Assembly: GCF_949987515.2 (NCBI RefSeq)
Contig: NC_082694.2
Location: forward strand, 18,385,355 to 18,449,354
Length of the DNA: 64,000 nt
Reading direction: 5' to 3'
DNA from: Delphinus delphis
Taxonomy: Eukaryota > Chordata > Mammalia > Artiodactyla > Delphinidae
The notes below the pieces were generated by a model that saw only the letters and a program-made list of their open reading frames with translations, was not told the DNA's origin and made no database searches. Each line of letters opens with the position of its first letter. Position 1 is the first letter of the stretch. Position numbers and translations under genes: made by a program. Shown piece after piece: positions 1-12,265 of the stretch.

Positions 1-2083
1 GCACTTTGTTTGTTGTAGGTGGTTCAACATTCTAATCTCTTTCAGTCTTTGTCACACATCCATTTCCATCTTCAGACCTTCAGGACTCTCTCTCTCTGTC
101 ACAGGAAGACCAGATGGCAGGTCATGGAAAGACCAGGAGTGGAAATAAGTAATCCAGAGAAGAGTATCATTCACTAAATATGTGCTGGCTGGGGCTGGGT
201 TGGAGGTGGAAGTGTGATTAGGAATTGGTGGGGGGGAGTGAGCAGCACAGTCCACTTACTCATGACTCTTACTCCAGTCAGAATCTTCAGATACAGAAGT
301 AAAAGTCCTCAAAGCTCTTGTGTATCAAATTCTTCATTATGGTCAAGTGCAGGGCAGTTTTCATAGTGGAGAGAGGGGAAGATTAGGAGGCAGGGCTCAG
401 AGATTCTTACTGACCAAATGTACACCTAAAAGGCAGTGATAATAGGAAATGCAAACTTTAGGCTTCTGCAAGCACATTTACCTTATTGGTTGCCTTTTAG
501 AAACTTAAATATATTTGAAAAAATTACTAATGCAGAAAATATGGGACTCATATATTGAGTTAGAGCTGACATATTGGGAAAAGTGTTCATGTTTCTTATT
601 CTTCAGGCTTAATGTGTCTCATTTTGGGATTATTTATCACTTTGACTTTGGTCTGCTGTCTACTTAATGCTTTTTTCTTATTCAGAATACTTAATGCATG
701 CTAGTTCAAATCAACTCCTTTTCTTTGAACTCCATAGCACATTTTGAAGACAGGATCCCCAGGATATAGCCTTCTGCCATGTATAGCCTTCTGAATCTGT
801 CCTTTTACTCTATCTTAGTGATCGAGTTCTGGCTCTTCATCCTCTAGCTTTAAGACTAGGATTGGCTCAACATTCATCTCTCAATGTTGAATATGAGAAA
901 ATAAAGATTCATGTTTCTTAGGTTACCTCTCCATTAAAAAAAAATCTATATTTATGGACTGTAATAAAGAATACAAACAATTTATTCTCAATTATTTGTG
1001 GACATTTTCTGAGAGAACTCAGTGGGTAGAAAGAATTGACAATCTATTAATATCTCAATTAATGGTATCTTTAAAAGGCAGAATTTTGGCTTGAATGTTA
1101 TAAAATGCCTTTTGTTCTCATCTATTTTGAATGAACTTCTGTCCCCTGTGCATATAGGTGGGCTTAAGCTGGCTTTATTATCTTCTTGGAGAAGACATTT
1201 AAACTTAATCCATTCAGCTATCTTTTCTTACTCTTATGTATTTTTAAATTAATTATTTTTTTTAATTTCATGGAAGCACATCATTTTTGTGTGTTATGTC
1301 CAGTGCTATATGTCCTGGTACTGAGAACATGGCTAGGTATATGGAAAGAACTTTATATACATTTGTTAAGTGAATGAATTTCTTTACTGTTAAAATAAAA
1401 ATCAAGAAGTCATGTTGTAACAGTTTTCATAGTTGAAACTAATATTAATATCAAATGATACTTTTTTCTAAGAAATCTCTCTTCCTTCCCTTCTGCATAA
1501 ATGGCATTTGACTCTTTCAGGTACGTTTTCTGCCAAAATTCATGTGTGCAAATTCTACCTGAAACCATGATTATGTTGCTCTTTTGGATATAAGAACTTG
1601 TTTTATTTCATACCAAATCTTTTATTCTACCTTGCGGAAAAGAAGGTATATTGTGGAAGAGAAAGCATATTGCAAATCAGTGAAATACATTTTGAAATAA
1701 GGAAGGTGATACATTTTTTGATTAGCCAAATTATGGAGATCTAACTTTGAGAACAAAGCCTGCTATAGTCTTTTGTTGCAAATGCTGATTTGGAATAATA
1801 TTATATCTCACATACTTGGGAAGAATATAGTCAAAAAAGTTAACTGTCTGAAAGCAAAAAATGAAGAGGCTACTTGTAAAAGGGTGAAATCAATTAATTT
1901 CTAAGAAAACTGATCTGTGGAGAATTGCAATGATATTCAAATACTATGAAGCAAAATACAGAGTGAAGGACATCTTTGCCACAGAAGGCAAACTAATAAC
2001 TAAATTTGATAACTTTTTGGATTGTTATCTCCCTCTGGTTGTTTCTCCCTCTGGTATATGAGAGCTATTGTTCTCTCTCTATC

Positions 2084-2087
<4 letters not shown>
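1..2087. other. Low-copy AT-rich sequence, no gene seen
   Basis: No long open frame, splice-bounded exon or young transposon was recognised. Around 1290-1380 the text ending in TTGTTAAGTGAATGAAT resembles the 3' end of an old MIR or L2 element, but this is too decayed for a firm call. The short open frames here look like chance frames in AT-rich DNA. Confidence 0.6.
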
Positions 2088-2151
<64 letters not shown>

Positions 2152-2216
2152 TATATGTATACACACATATATATTTATGTGTATGTATATACATGTGTAT
2201 GTATTTATATGTTTGT
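2088..2216. repeat. (TA)n microsatellite with TA/CA/TG degenerate flank
   Basis: A pure TA run of 27 units (2088-2141) is followed by mixed CACATATA and TGTGTATG repeats to about 2216. Several overlapping 60-100 residue frames on both strands that read as Tyr-Ile repeats are translations of this tract and are not genes. A self-complementary TA run can extrude a cruciform and is prone to length change. Confidence 0.97.
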
Positions 2217-3956
2217 GAATAAAGAAAATGAAACTGCCTTTCACATATGTCCCTCTATGAGATATAAATGTGGCTAAAAATATAAAATTAACTTCTCTTC
2301 TTTCTGAAACAAAGTGAATGACCTTCTTGATTCCATGGTTGTCAAAAGTATTGTGGACATGCCCTGGGAATGACTCAATCAAGTCATATTAAGACCATAG
2401 AGAATATTGAACTTCTTGAGTGTTTTATGGTGACTTCAGAACATTACAGGCAAGGCAACAATTCCTTCAGCATTGCTGGAATCCTAGATTATACAGGTCA
2501 TGAAAGAGTTTTTAAACTCTTTTTTATTTAAATCCCACCCCTGATATTTATAATTATCACCAAATATTGGTGTGTCCAACCTCATTCAAACAAAGAACTA
2601 AGACACTTCCTGGCAAAATATTGTTAGCTTTGTAAGGCAAAACGTATAAAATCATTGTCCAAGAATCCTAAGGGAAGAGAGACTGATCTTAAAATTATGC
2701 TGTAGGCTTGCTATTTAACTCTACCTCTCAAAGCCAATGTGGCTTAAGTAAGCAACACTGACAATAATGCAATTTATATTGGAAAAAAATGCTTGTTCAC
2801 TGATTTTCTGACTAGCCCCTTTTTGAATTTTCTTAACACATGTGTTCTTATCTAATTTACACCTTTGGAAGTTAAAAGCTCAATTATGCCTTGAACACAG
2901 TTAGAAAGCTGGTACCTGTAACTACCTGTTATAACCTTATCTGATTTCCCTTGCTTGAATTTCTTTCCATGAGATACCAGTCTAATACTCCAGCACATTG
3001 CTTGAAATGCTAACAATGTTTACTTAGTTCATAATTAGTTATTTTCCCAAGAATGAAACTTGCCTCTGATAGCTTTAACCTTGTTATCAAACAGGTTGTC
3101 AAATTAGTCTTCATATGATGGCAGATACTGCTGTATGGATGTCTAAATACTGGCTCGTAAAGCCTCTCGGATCAGACTTTGTATTGGAAAATGGCACCTG
3201 CTGCAATCACACTTGTATTTACCTCACCAATGTTTAGAGTTGATTTAAGACAAGAGGCCTCTTGCTAAAAGAAGGGTTAAAAACCATCATCTTGGTTTGT
3301 GTCTACACCTCATTGACCTATCCCTCATTTATTCTGAATTATCTTCCTCTTACCTGGCAGGATATCATAATGGCTGTTGTGCCATTCACAGAATAATTTT
3401 AGCCATATCTCACTTTGTTTATTCTGATTGACATCTGGCAAAGACAAGTTTCATTTTGCAATTACAGTAAAAAATAAGGCAACACATTAGAATTTAGGGA
3501 CATAATATACCTTGGCCAATCCAGATAAAATTTTAAAGCAGACAACATGCATCTACAGCTTGTTCCTTGGCACATTTTCCTAACAATGGAAGTTGGGAAA
3601 ATGTTGAAAAAATTCCTTAATCAGGGGTCAAGAGACACTGGCTTAAGTCCTGGCATCACCCTGTACTTGCTGGGTGACAAAAATGAGGAAAACTAAAGCT
3701 TATAAAAATCGTAAAATTATGTATGTGCCTGCACATTTCAAACTGTAAAATTCCATTAAAATGTTAACTTTTTCTTTGTTATTGTGGTTGTAGTTGAAAC
3801 AGATGGATCAGCTACGGAAAAGAGAAGGGGTATAATGAGTGTAAGATCTCACAGTACATCGTTATAAAGTCAAAATTAGAACCTACTCTTCTTACTAACA
3901 ATTCTATCAAACCATAAAATTGGGAAAACGGATTTTCAATTTCAACAGGAAAAAGC
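2217..3956. other. Low-copy sequence with a possible MIR remnant
   Basis: No gene was recognised. Around 3610-3690 the order 'ggcttaagtcctggcatcacc... cttgctgggtgac' resembles the central part of a plus-strand MIR SINE, heavily decayed. The rest has no recognisable element. Confidence 0.45.
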
Positions 3957-3963
3957 TGAGAGA

Positions 3964-4512
3964 TGTGTTTTGATCACCTCCTGTTTACACATTGGTGAGG
4001 GAGGAAGCCCTGATCCAGGTTTATGGGGTTGGCCAATCCAGGTTTATGGGGATGGCCCTATAAACACAACACACAACAAAGGAGAGCTGAAACCACAACG
4101 TTTATTACTCATATATGCTCACAGCCCATGGAGGAGGAGAGAACATGCCAGTCATGCACGGTCACATGAGTGTTGTACTTGGGAACAGACTGAAGGATCA
4201 AGGGCTATGGAAGGCAGGCTCTGTTGTATCAAGAGGATGGGGTGCACCCTTGGTGACCATGGGAGAATGTGATTTGTCTTTTGGAATAATGCCATGGGCT
4301 GGGAGGGAACTGACACTGCTATTCAGAGATAAGCAAGAACTGGGTCTGGCCGTTTTGATAAGGAAGGTTGTTTAGCTAAGGGACCATTTCTCTGGGGGCA
4401 CAGGGGAGGGGAAAACTTGTTGTTAGGTCATCTGAGGCCTTCCTGTTCTCATTGGGTGCCAAGGCAGGACTTAAAATTAGGGTTTAATTTTAGACCTTTA
4501 GACCTTATCACA
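3964..4512 (-). mobile_element. Solo endogenous retrovirus LTR, minus orientation
   Basis: This 549-bp block starts TGTG and ends CACA, the inverted terminal dinucleotides expected of an LTR. It is flanked by a 6-bp direct repeat TGAGAG (3957-3962 and 4513-4518, with one extra base on the left), which fits the target duplication of a class II-type insertion. Read on the minus strand it has a TATA-like ATATAT followed closely by AATAAA (plus positions 4101-4106), with an R/U5-like stretch after that. No gag, pol or env remnant adjoins it, so it is best explained as a solo LTR left by LTR-LTR recombination. The open frames inside it (for example 3970-4375) are incidental. I cannot name the family. 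Confidence 0.62.
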
Positions 4513-6563
4513 TGAGAGGCATTAACTCAACTGGTATAGATAGAAGACCTCAAGTGGAAGTTGTGACCATGGGGGCAATTAAATAGAAAAGTCTAAATTC
4601 AAGAGCCTGGAAACAATAACTTTTAATCAAAAGAGACAAGGGAAAATGGCAATAAAAAATAATGAGGGAGTGTGGAATAGGTTGAGAATAAAGAAAAAAT
4701 AATGTCTTGAAAAATCAAAAAACATTTCAAAAACTGGAAGATGGGGATGATCAATAATGTCAATAGATACAAAGAAAAGAAAAGTAATCAGGCGATGACT
4801 AAAGATTGATTTTGAATTTTTTTTTTAAATTGTGAGGTCAATTTCAATGTCCATATTTGAGTACGTCTGCCACTGGGGGCCAGGCTGAAAATTCTGCATG
4901 CTCTTGGAAGTGAATTCAGGACAAGCAAGGGACGGTGGTAATGTCATTGCATCCCAAAGAGCACCTTGAAAACCTTAAAGTCTACCACTAGGGATCCATC
5001 ATTTCACCTTAAGTATACTTTTTAAATTAAAACAAACAAACAAAAAGTTCAACTAACTATAGCAAGTTAAAGTGCTCATTTAGAATCCTGGGAAATTGAG
5101 GCAATGAAAATCAGAAATCACAATGTAAATCACCTAAAATTCCATTACAGACAAATAATGACAAGTAGCATACCTTGGGATACTTATCATCATTGATATA
5201 TGTTAATATACTTGAAAGGGTAATGTTTTCTGAAAGTTATAAGTTATCTGAATAAAAGTCTTACAAATATGCCCAGAAAAATGGGTTCTGTTGAGAAATA
5301 CCTCTCTTAAAGGTAAAGAAATAAGGCAGCTCTTTCTTAAGTGTTCACAAATATGGAGTTGACACAGTAAAGATGCAGAGTCCTTTGATGAAGAGAGTTA
5401 TTGTAAGAAACTTTAATAAATTTTTTCTCTAATAAAATCTGTTTACATTTCCAAGAGATGAACTTCCTCTCCATTTCTGATCAGTTATCCAAAATAGGCA
5501 AATCACCCTAGCCACATCTGCAAATGTATTACTTTCTCCACTCTTATGGTGCCTCATTAGGCCCTAAGTATCTTTTAACTGGACCATTTTAACAAATTCT
5601 GAGTTGAATTTCCCCATTACCAGGCTCTCACTGCTCTGGTCCATCTTCTCTATTGTATCACAAAAATCTATCTATAGATGACCACAGCTTGTGTGTTAGA
5701 AGCTGTTAAGTTTTGGTGTTCCTCTTAGTAAAAACCAAACAAAAACAACAAAAAACACAGTATCTTACTTTCAATGTTTATAATAATATATCACCATATA
5801 TGCTGTTTTCATAAGGGATGCATATAATCCATAAATTTGTATGTCAAACTGTGTCATTATAAGTATATTTTCTAGGAAGAATTTATATGGCTTCTATCAT
5901 TTTCAAAAGGGATCCAGTCACCCACGTGTTGATAAATATGGTCTTAGAGCATAGATTAGGGAAACACAAAAAGCTAGATATTAGCAGCAGTGCCAGGGTC
6001 CCAGCCAGGGAAAAGGATGTCCTGGCTCATGGTTTCTGTGGTGAGCAATCTCTAAATCCTTTTGCTCTGATGCCTAATAGTTTCTGTTTTTTCATCTTTC
6101 CAAGTGCACATAGAACATCTTCCAAACTTGATCATAGTGTGGATTATATAGAAAATCACATTGAGTAGTTTCTCCTAAAACTATGCATGTACAGTCTGTC
6201 ACACAGCAACTTTCATCCTATGTTGTAATAAATTGAATTGCATACATGTGTGCATTAAAATTATGTATAAAATATTCATAACAATATTATTCTCAATAAT
6301 GAAAAACTGAAAAGTGTATGGCCACCCAGCAAGGACAGAATAGGTAGATGGCACATACAACAATATGGATTAATGATACAAATAAAGTACTGTGGAAAAT
6401 AAGCCAGATTCAAATAATGCATACTGTATCCTTCCACAAATATGAAGTGCACAAACAGACAAATCTAATATAATGTGTTAAATGTTAGAATGATGGCAAA
6501 ATTTGTAGAATATGATGACTGAGATAAGGAATAGCTCCTGTCATTCTATTCTATTGTGCTATT
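4513..6563. other. Low-copy AT-rich sequence, no gene seen
   Basis: No repeat or exon was recognised. A 93-codon plus frame at 5887-6168 has no recognisable domain or splice context and is treated as chance. Confidence 0.55.
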
Positions 6564-6576
6564 AAGATTCTATTTC

Positions 6577-6666
6577 GGGCTTCCCTGGTGGCGCAGTGGT
6601 TGAGAGTCTCCGCAACGGGAGGGGCCACAACAATGAGAGGCCCGCATACCGCAAAAAAAAAAAAAA
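6577..6666 (+). mobile_element. CHR-type SINE with large internal deletion
   Basis: The element keeps the first 32 or so bases of the SINE, including the A-box-like tggcgcagtgg, then jumps straight to the 3' part (tccgcaacggg... gagaggcccgcatacc) and a poly(A) tail. About 110 bases, including the B-box region, are missing compared with the full copies at 34798, 41677 and 54033. It is bounded by a perfect 13-bp target duplication AAGATTCTATTTC (6564-6576 and 6667-6679; the right copy starts within the A-tail). The full-length copies are tRNA-derived, pol III-transcribed elements mobilised by L1. This copy lacks the B box and should not be transcribed from its own promoter. Confidence 0.92.
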
Positions 6667-6679
6667 AAGATTCTATTTC

Positions 6680-7284
6680 ATAATCTAGATAATGGTTATA
6701 CAGGCCTGTTCATCAAGTAGGACATTTGAGACTAGAAAACTATGTTGTATATATGTTATCCTTCGAAAAATATACAATTACGTTTTTCATGTAATTCTAT
6801 TCATATCTTTTTCAGAATAGCAATATTTTTCCTCCAAATTTACAGACATATTTGAATGACATAGAGTAAAAACTAAAAATCTTTTGGGGGGCAAGGATTC
6901 TAAAGTTATTCTTTAACTCCATAGAGATATATGTTTACTCCATCTGTAACAAATTTTACCAATCTGTTTTCTTTTGAAGAAGCCAAAGCTTTCTTTTATT
7001 TTAGAAAGTTTATTCTTATAACTAAAAGCACCAAAAAATGAATTTCCTCAATACTGAAAGTGATATAAAACATATGTTAAAAAACATAATCAGTTTCTCT
7101 GTTGCAAATTATGCTCTGGCAAGGTGAGACAAAATCACTTCAAGTATTTAAGAAAAATGAAAACAATAAATATTCAAACTGGATAGTATGGGCACTCAGC
7201 AGGTTCACATTAAAATGTAATGGGCCATAATTTAATATCTTTGTTTTTCTACTTCGGGGTTTAAAAAGATTAAAGCTTTCAATT
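6680..7284. other. Low-copy sequence, nothing recognised
   Basis: AT-rich sequence between the truncated SINE and the (CAAA)n run, with no open frame or repeat of note. Confidence 0.5.
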
Positions 7285-7318
7285 AAAACAAACAAACAAA
7301 CAAACAAACAAAAAAAAC
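7285..7318. repeat. (CAAA)n microsatellite
   Basis: Six or so CAAA units followed by an A run lie about 30 bp upstream of the rearranged L1 at 7351. Confidence 0.9.
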
Positions 7319-7350
7319 AGAAAGAACACCAAGAACATGAAAGACAAAGA

Positions 7351-8122
7351 AAGAAAAGTTAGGTGGACACATTAAGATAGTGGAGTAAGGGGACATGGAG
7401 TTCACCTTCCCCAACAAACACATCAAAAAATACATCTATACGTTGAAAAATTCTCACTGAAAGCTAAGTGGAAACTGCCAGAAGGACTCCTATATAACCA
7501 AAATAACCACCTCAAAAAATTAGGAAAAGAACAAACAAATCTCAAAGTCAATAAGGAAGCAAATGATAAAGATCAGAGAGGAAATAAATAGGGATTAAAA
7601 TAATAGAAAATATCAATGAAAACAAAAGCTGGTGTTTTGAAAAGATAACAAAATTGAAAGCCTTTAACTGGACTCACCAATAGAAATAGAGAAGGCCAAA
7701 TTAAATTAAATAAGAAATGAAAGAGTAGAAATAGCAATTAATACAACAGAGACACAAAAAATTATAAGACAATACTACTAACAGTTATATGCCAACAAAC
7801 TGGACAACCTAGAAGAAACGGACAAATTTCTCCCAAGACTAAACCTGCCAACACTAAAGACAATATACAACATACAACCTGCCAAGACTGCATCAAGAAG
7901 AATCTGTTGGTGGGTATGTAAATTGGTGAAGCCACTATGGAAAATAGTATGGAAATTCTTCAAAAAACTCAAAATAGAACTACCAAATCATCCAGCAATT
8001 CCACTCCTGGATATATAGCCAGAAAAAAAAGAAAACACTAACTCAAAAAGATACATGTAGCCCAATGTTCGCAGCAGCACTAAATACAATAGCCAAAATA
8101 TGGAAGCAACCCAAATGCCCAT

Positions 8123-8181
<59 letters not shown>

Positions 8182-8643
8182 ATATATATGTACAGAATGG
8201 AGTGTTACTCAGCCATATAAAGAATGAAATTCTGCCATTTGCTACAGCGTGGATGGACCTAGAGAATATTTTGGTTAATTAAATAATTCAGACAGAGAAA
8301 GATGAAAGACAAATACTGTATGGTATTATTATATGTGGAATATAGAAAATACTGCAAGTGTTTGTGTAAAACAGAAACAGATTCACCAATAAGTAAACAA
8401 ACCAGTGGTTACCAAAAGGGAGAGGGCAAGACAGAGGGGCAAATTAGGGGAATGGGATTAAGAGATACAAGCTATTATGTATAAAATAGGTAAGAAACAA
8501 GGATATATTGCATAGCACAGGGAATTATAGGCTTTATTTTGTAATAACTTTAATGGAGTATAATCTGTAAAAATTCTGAATCACTATATTATACACCTGA
8601 AATTAATATAGCATGTTATATCAATTATACTTCAGTAAAAAAA
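7351..8643 (+). mobile_element. Rearranged L1: 5'UTR start joined to two ORF2 pieces and the 3' end
   Basis: Three blocks of one L1 type lie in the right order with large gaps between them. Block 1 (about 7351-7500) matches the extreme 5'UTR of the copy at 58075 ('agatagtggagtaag... catcaaaaaatacatctatac'). Block 2 (about 7505-7905) matches ORF2 just before and at the start of the RT region ('gataaagatcagag... ctggacaacctagaag'). Block 3 (about 7905-8640) is the ORF2 C-terminus plus 3'UTR ('ggtgggtatgtaaattgg... gcaattccactcctgg'), ending at an A-rich tail. ORF1, the endonuclease and most of the RT are missing. A possible short flanking repeat (AAAGACA) is too weak to call as a target duplication. 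Nothing here encodes a functional protein. Confidence 0.8.
8123..8193. repeat. (TA)n microsatellite inside L1
   Basis: A pure AT run (8132-8173) with ATAC and GTAT borders sits where other L1 copies in the window have a short TATATATATA before 'ggaatatt.ctcagcc' (compare 49861-49890). The tract therefore looks grown from the L1's own TA seed. Confidence 0.92.
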
Positions 8644-9208
8644 GACAGTCAGTATTACCTCATGAAGCTATAAATTGGAGGTTGTAGCCAAGGTGAAAAC
8701 TTATCTTAGAAATATAAAAAGTTACACTGATACTTAATCTGAAATGCTAATACACCATTTCCTCTGCTTCTAACTTAATGATGAAAGCTTTAATACATTT
8801 CAATAATGGCCCATATCAACTGCAGATTCACAGTGGAATTCTAGAATAGACATATTGTTTAGGTATCATCAATGGGATGGTTTAGGCTAGGTTCTTCCTA
8901 GATAGATGGGGTGGAAAAGAACTGTGGTCACTAGAAGACATACTAAGGGAGTCCCTAACAAGAATACAAAGAATGAGCATAAAAGTGTCCTGTACCTACT
9001 GTATGTGGCCAGTTTTCTTCTATAGCATATAAATCTCATCTGTTCTTACTGAACTTTGAATTTTGTTATACAACATCTATATGGTAAAAGAGTTAGCAAA
9101 TGCAAAGAATGGAAGTGCAACTTTATTTTTGTTTTGTTTTACCCCATTTTCAGACCAGATATTTTGTGTTAAAATTTTATTAGACTATCAAAGATTGTCC
9201 ATACTGCT
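8644..9208. other. Low-copy sequence, nothing recognised
   Basis: AT-rich spacer between the rearranged L1 and the polypyrimidine tract, with no gene or repeat recognised. Confidence 0.5.
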
Positions 9209-9431
9209 CACTTTCTTCCATTTTCTCTTTCCTTTTCTTTCTTCCTTCTTTCTTCCATTCTCTCTTTCCTCCTGCCTCTCCCTCTCCTTTCTTTCTTTTT
9301 TTCCTTTTCTTTCTTTTCTCCTTCCTTTTTTCCTATCTTTCTTTCTTTTCCTTTCTTTCTTTTCCTTCCTTCCTTGCTTTCTTTCTTCCTTTCTTTTTCT
9401 TACTTTTTCTTTCTTAATTTCTTTCTTAATT

Positions 9432-9511
<80 letters not shown>

Positions 9512-9592
9512 TTTTCCTTCCTTCTCTCCCTCCTTCCTTCTTTCCTTCTTTCTCTCCTTTTTCTTTCTTTTCTTCTTCTTTGCTCTTTTTCT
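9209..9592. repeat. Long polypyrimidine tract with (CTTT)n core
   Basis: About 380 bases are almost purely C and T on this strand. The core is roughly 20 uninterrupted CTTT units (about 9432-9512). Flanks are imperfect TTCC, CTTT and TCCC mixtures, which suggests an old, repeatedly slipped microsatellite. The 198-codon plus frame (9063-9659) reading Phe-Leu-Ser and the 153-codon minus frame reading Lys-Glu-Arg are translations of this tract and are not genes. Mirror-symmetric homopurine/homopyrimidine DNA of this kind can form triplex (H-DNA). Confidence 0.97.
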
Positions 9593-12255
9593 TCTCACAA
9601 AAATATTATTTTTATTAAATACTAGGTATTTTCTTAATAAAACAAACAATATGTTTTAAACCCTGCCAATGCAAAGTTTATCTGTTAGTGGATAGACGAG
9701 ACACACCAGAAACACAAAAGTAATGCACGTTAATGTCATGTGATTTAACACAAAAGAGGGAAAACTATCTGTAAAACTATGGAAAACCAATCCCAATTTG
9801 CCAATATATTCATTTTCTTAATCATCTTGTTCAGTTCTATGATATCTTTATACATTTTGAATTTTGTTTTGTTTGTTGTGATTTATTTGCTCTGTGTACT
9901 ACTATATAAGAAGTTTTATAGTCACCTACTGCAATTGTGACATATTTTGTTTTTATCTAATATCATGACACTTATTTCTAGTCTTCCCACTTGTTTCACA
10001 GAACTTTTTTTTTTTTTTCTATTTTCAGGTCCTTTTTATCCAGTAATTTTATTATTTAATTTTTCCTATGTTAGTTTCTTAGTGGCTTCACATTGCTACA
10101 GTGTTTTGCATGTGAAAAGTTATCTTCTTAGAATGAACGCCCACCCCGCTCCCACTTTGTTTGTTAGGTTAAGTCCTCCTCAACCTTTAGAACTTAACTA
10201 AACCATCATTTTCTTTTGGAATGCATTCCAATTCTTCCCTGACTAGCTTTAATGTCTTTTCTCTGGACTCGATACAAATCTACATCTTCTCTTTAGTCAA
10301 TTGTGATGGTTCTACCTTTGCATTTTCTTGAATAATTGACAATTTTTTGTGTATCCTATTAGATTATTAGTGACATGCTGGCAGTAGCCAGTTCTGTTGT
10401 GACATATTTATGTACTCAGTGCCTAGCCAAGTACATGCCATATAAGAAGCACTCAAATTTTCACAGAATAGATGAAACAAATTATACAATTCAGGCTATG
10501 GGTCAGAAGAAAAACACCTATTCATGAAATTCTTTCCAGGAGATGGAGTGCCATAGTCTGAGACTCAGCACCAGAATTCCATAACATCTTTGGGAACATT
10601 GTGTTGGAGAAGGATTATGTAGGAGTGAATTAGAAGAAAGATCAGGGTCCATGGCAGCATTAAGATCATTTACTAATTTCTTACTCAAGAGTTTTGCAAA
10701 TGGTATATCTTATGAACAAATTAATTTTAACCTCAAATGATGCATATTATTTGTAACTTTAGAAAATGAATTAAAACATTTAGTACAATGTCAGCAAGCC
10801 TTAAGATGAACAACCCAGATATAGATAATGGGCCAAGTATACAAATTTGTCAGTAAATTTTTATCTACTCATTACTATCTTCACATGAAAAGCTTGCTAA
10901 GCTGTTAACCTTCATTAATAAGCACCATTATAAATTATAACAAGTGTTATCATGTATGTCTAATATTCTATGAACAATGCATGGTATGGCTGTAATTCTC
11001 TAAGCATTGTAATAAATACATTACAAATATGAAAATTATTCTTTTTTAACTCATGACATTTTATGAACAGATTGTTTTTTTAAATCATAAAGTGTTTATA
11101 AAATTATGCCAAGAGTTGTAAAAACTCTTAGTAATTTTTTGACAAATTAATAATAATAAAAGGAAAGGGATTCAAGAACATTAGGTCATTTTAAAAAATC
11201 CTAAACAACTCTAGGGTCAAAGAGACTACACTTTACATTATACTTAGTGACCACGTGATCATTAATTATCAAAGCACAGCAAGTAGACCTACTGTACTCA
11301 CAGTAAAGGTTAATGCTATAAACACTTCCAATATTAAAGAAGACATAAGTAAACATTAAACTTAATAGTTAATTCTGGATACTTGAGAAAGAACAGCAAA
11401 ATAATCTAAGATATTCAGAGATAAATGATAAGAAAACTTAGTGAATTCAAATGGAGAAAAAGACCAATAAAATAATCAATATATATTAAGACCAATCAAT
11501 ATATTACACACAAAGAGAGAAGAGATAGAATGAAAGATAGAGAGAGAACACTTTATTAGTTGTTAATATATGTGAGAAAGCTAATTTAACAGCATATAAA
11601 GAGTAGGGCAAATATTAGTGAATATTTATCTAAGTACATGTTAAAATATTTATTGAAAAAAATATTTGAGAATACCCACCTTGGATTAAGCCAACCTGGA
11701 TAATCTAAAATAATGTCCTCATTTTGAGGTCCTTAATCTTAATCATATTTTCAAAGTTCATTTTGCCATGTTAAGTAGCATATGTACAGGTTCCATAGAT
11801 CAGGGTATGGACAGCTTTAGGAGACAATTACTCTGCCTATCATATAGAGTGAAGTACAATTTTCACCTCTCTCTTTCTGTAGTTCTCAAAAATTTCAGTT
11901 TTTCAACCTACCTCTTTAGGAGTCAACAAAAATTCTGTCCCCAATTTCAGGTTTTACCACACAAGTAATTCTCCTTCTCTCCTACTTCTTTATCATGTTC
12001 TTAGTTGTGTGATTTCCTCAAGCACATGAATAGATAGTTCAGCTTTCCCAGTTGTTTTCATTGGAAGGGCTGGTCTTGATTATCTAGTCTCATTCTACTG
12101 GAAATAAAAAACAGACGTCTCCATTATTCACTTCTAATTTGAAGGCTCCAGTACAAGGATCTTATAAGATTCCAAGTCATATTCCTATGCCCTACATACT
12201 ATGGAGCATGAAAGTTAAAATAAAGTATTTGTCTTGGACATATATGACTCAAAAT
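9593..12255. other. Low-copy sequence, possible old L1 trace
   Basis: No gene was recognised. About 9800-10140 ('gttcagttctatgatatctttatac... ctactgcaattgtgacatattttg') weakly resembles the antisense of an ancient L1 endonuclease region. About 10380-10470 ('cagtgcctagccaagtacatgcc') resembles an old MIR 3' end. Both are tentative. Confidence 0.4.
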
Positions 12256-12265
12256 AAGAATTTTC

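Noticed and set aside
2000..2382. Tyr-Ile repeat frames
   Set aside because: These are translations of the (TA)n/(CA)n microsatellite.
9063..9659. 198-codon plus-strand frame, Phe/Leu/Ser-rich, and its 153-codon Lys/Glu/Arg minus partner
   Set aside because: Both are translations of the polypyrimidine microsatellite and have no non-repetitive protein content.
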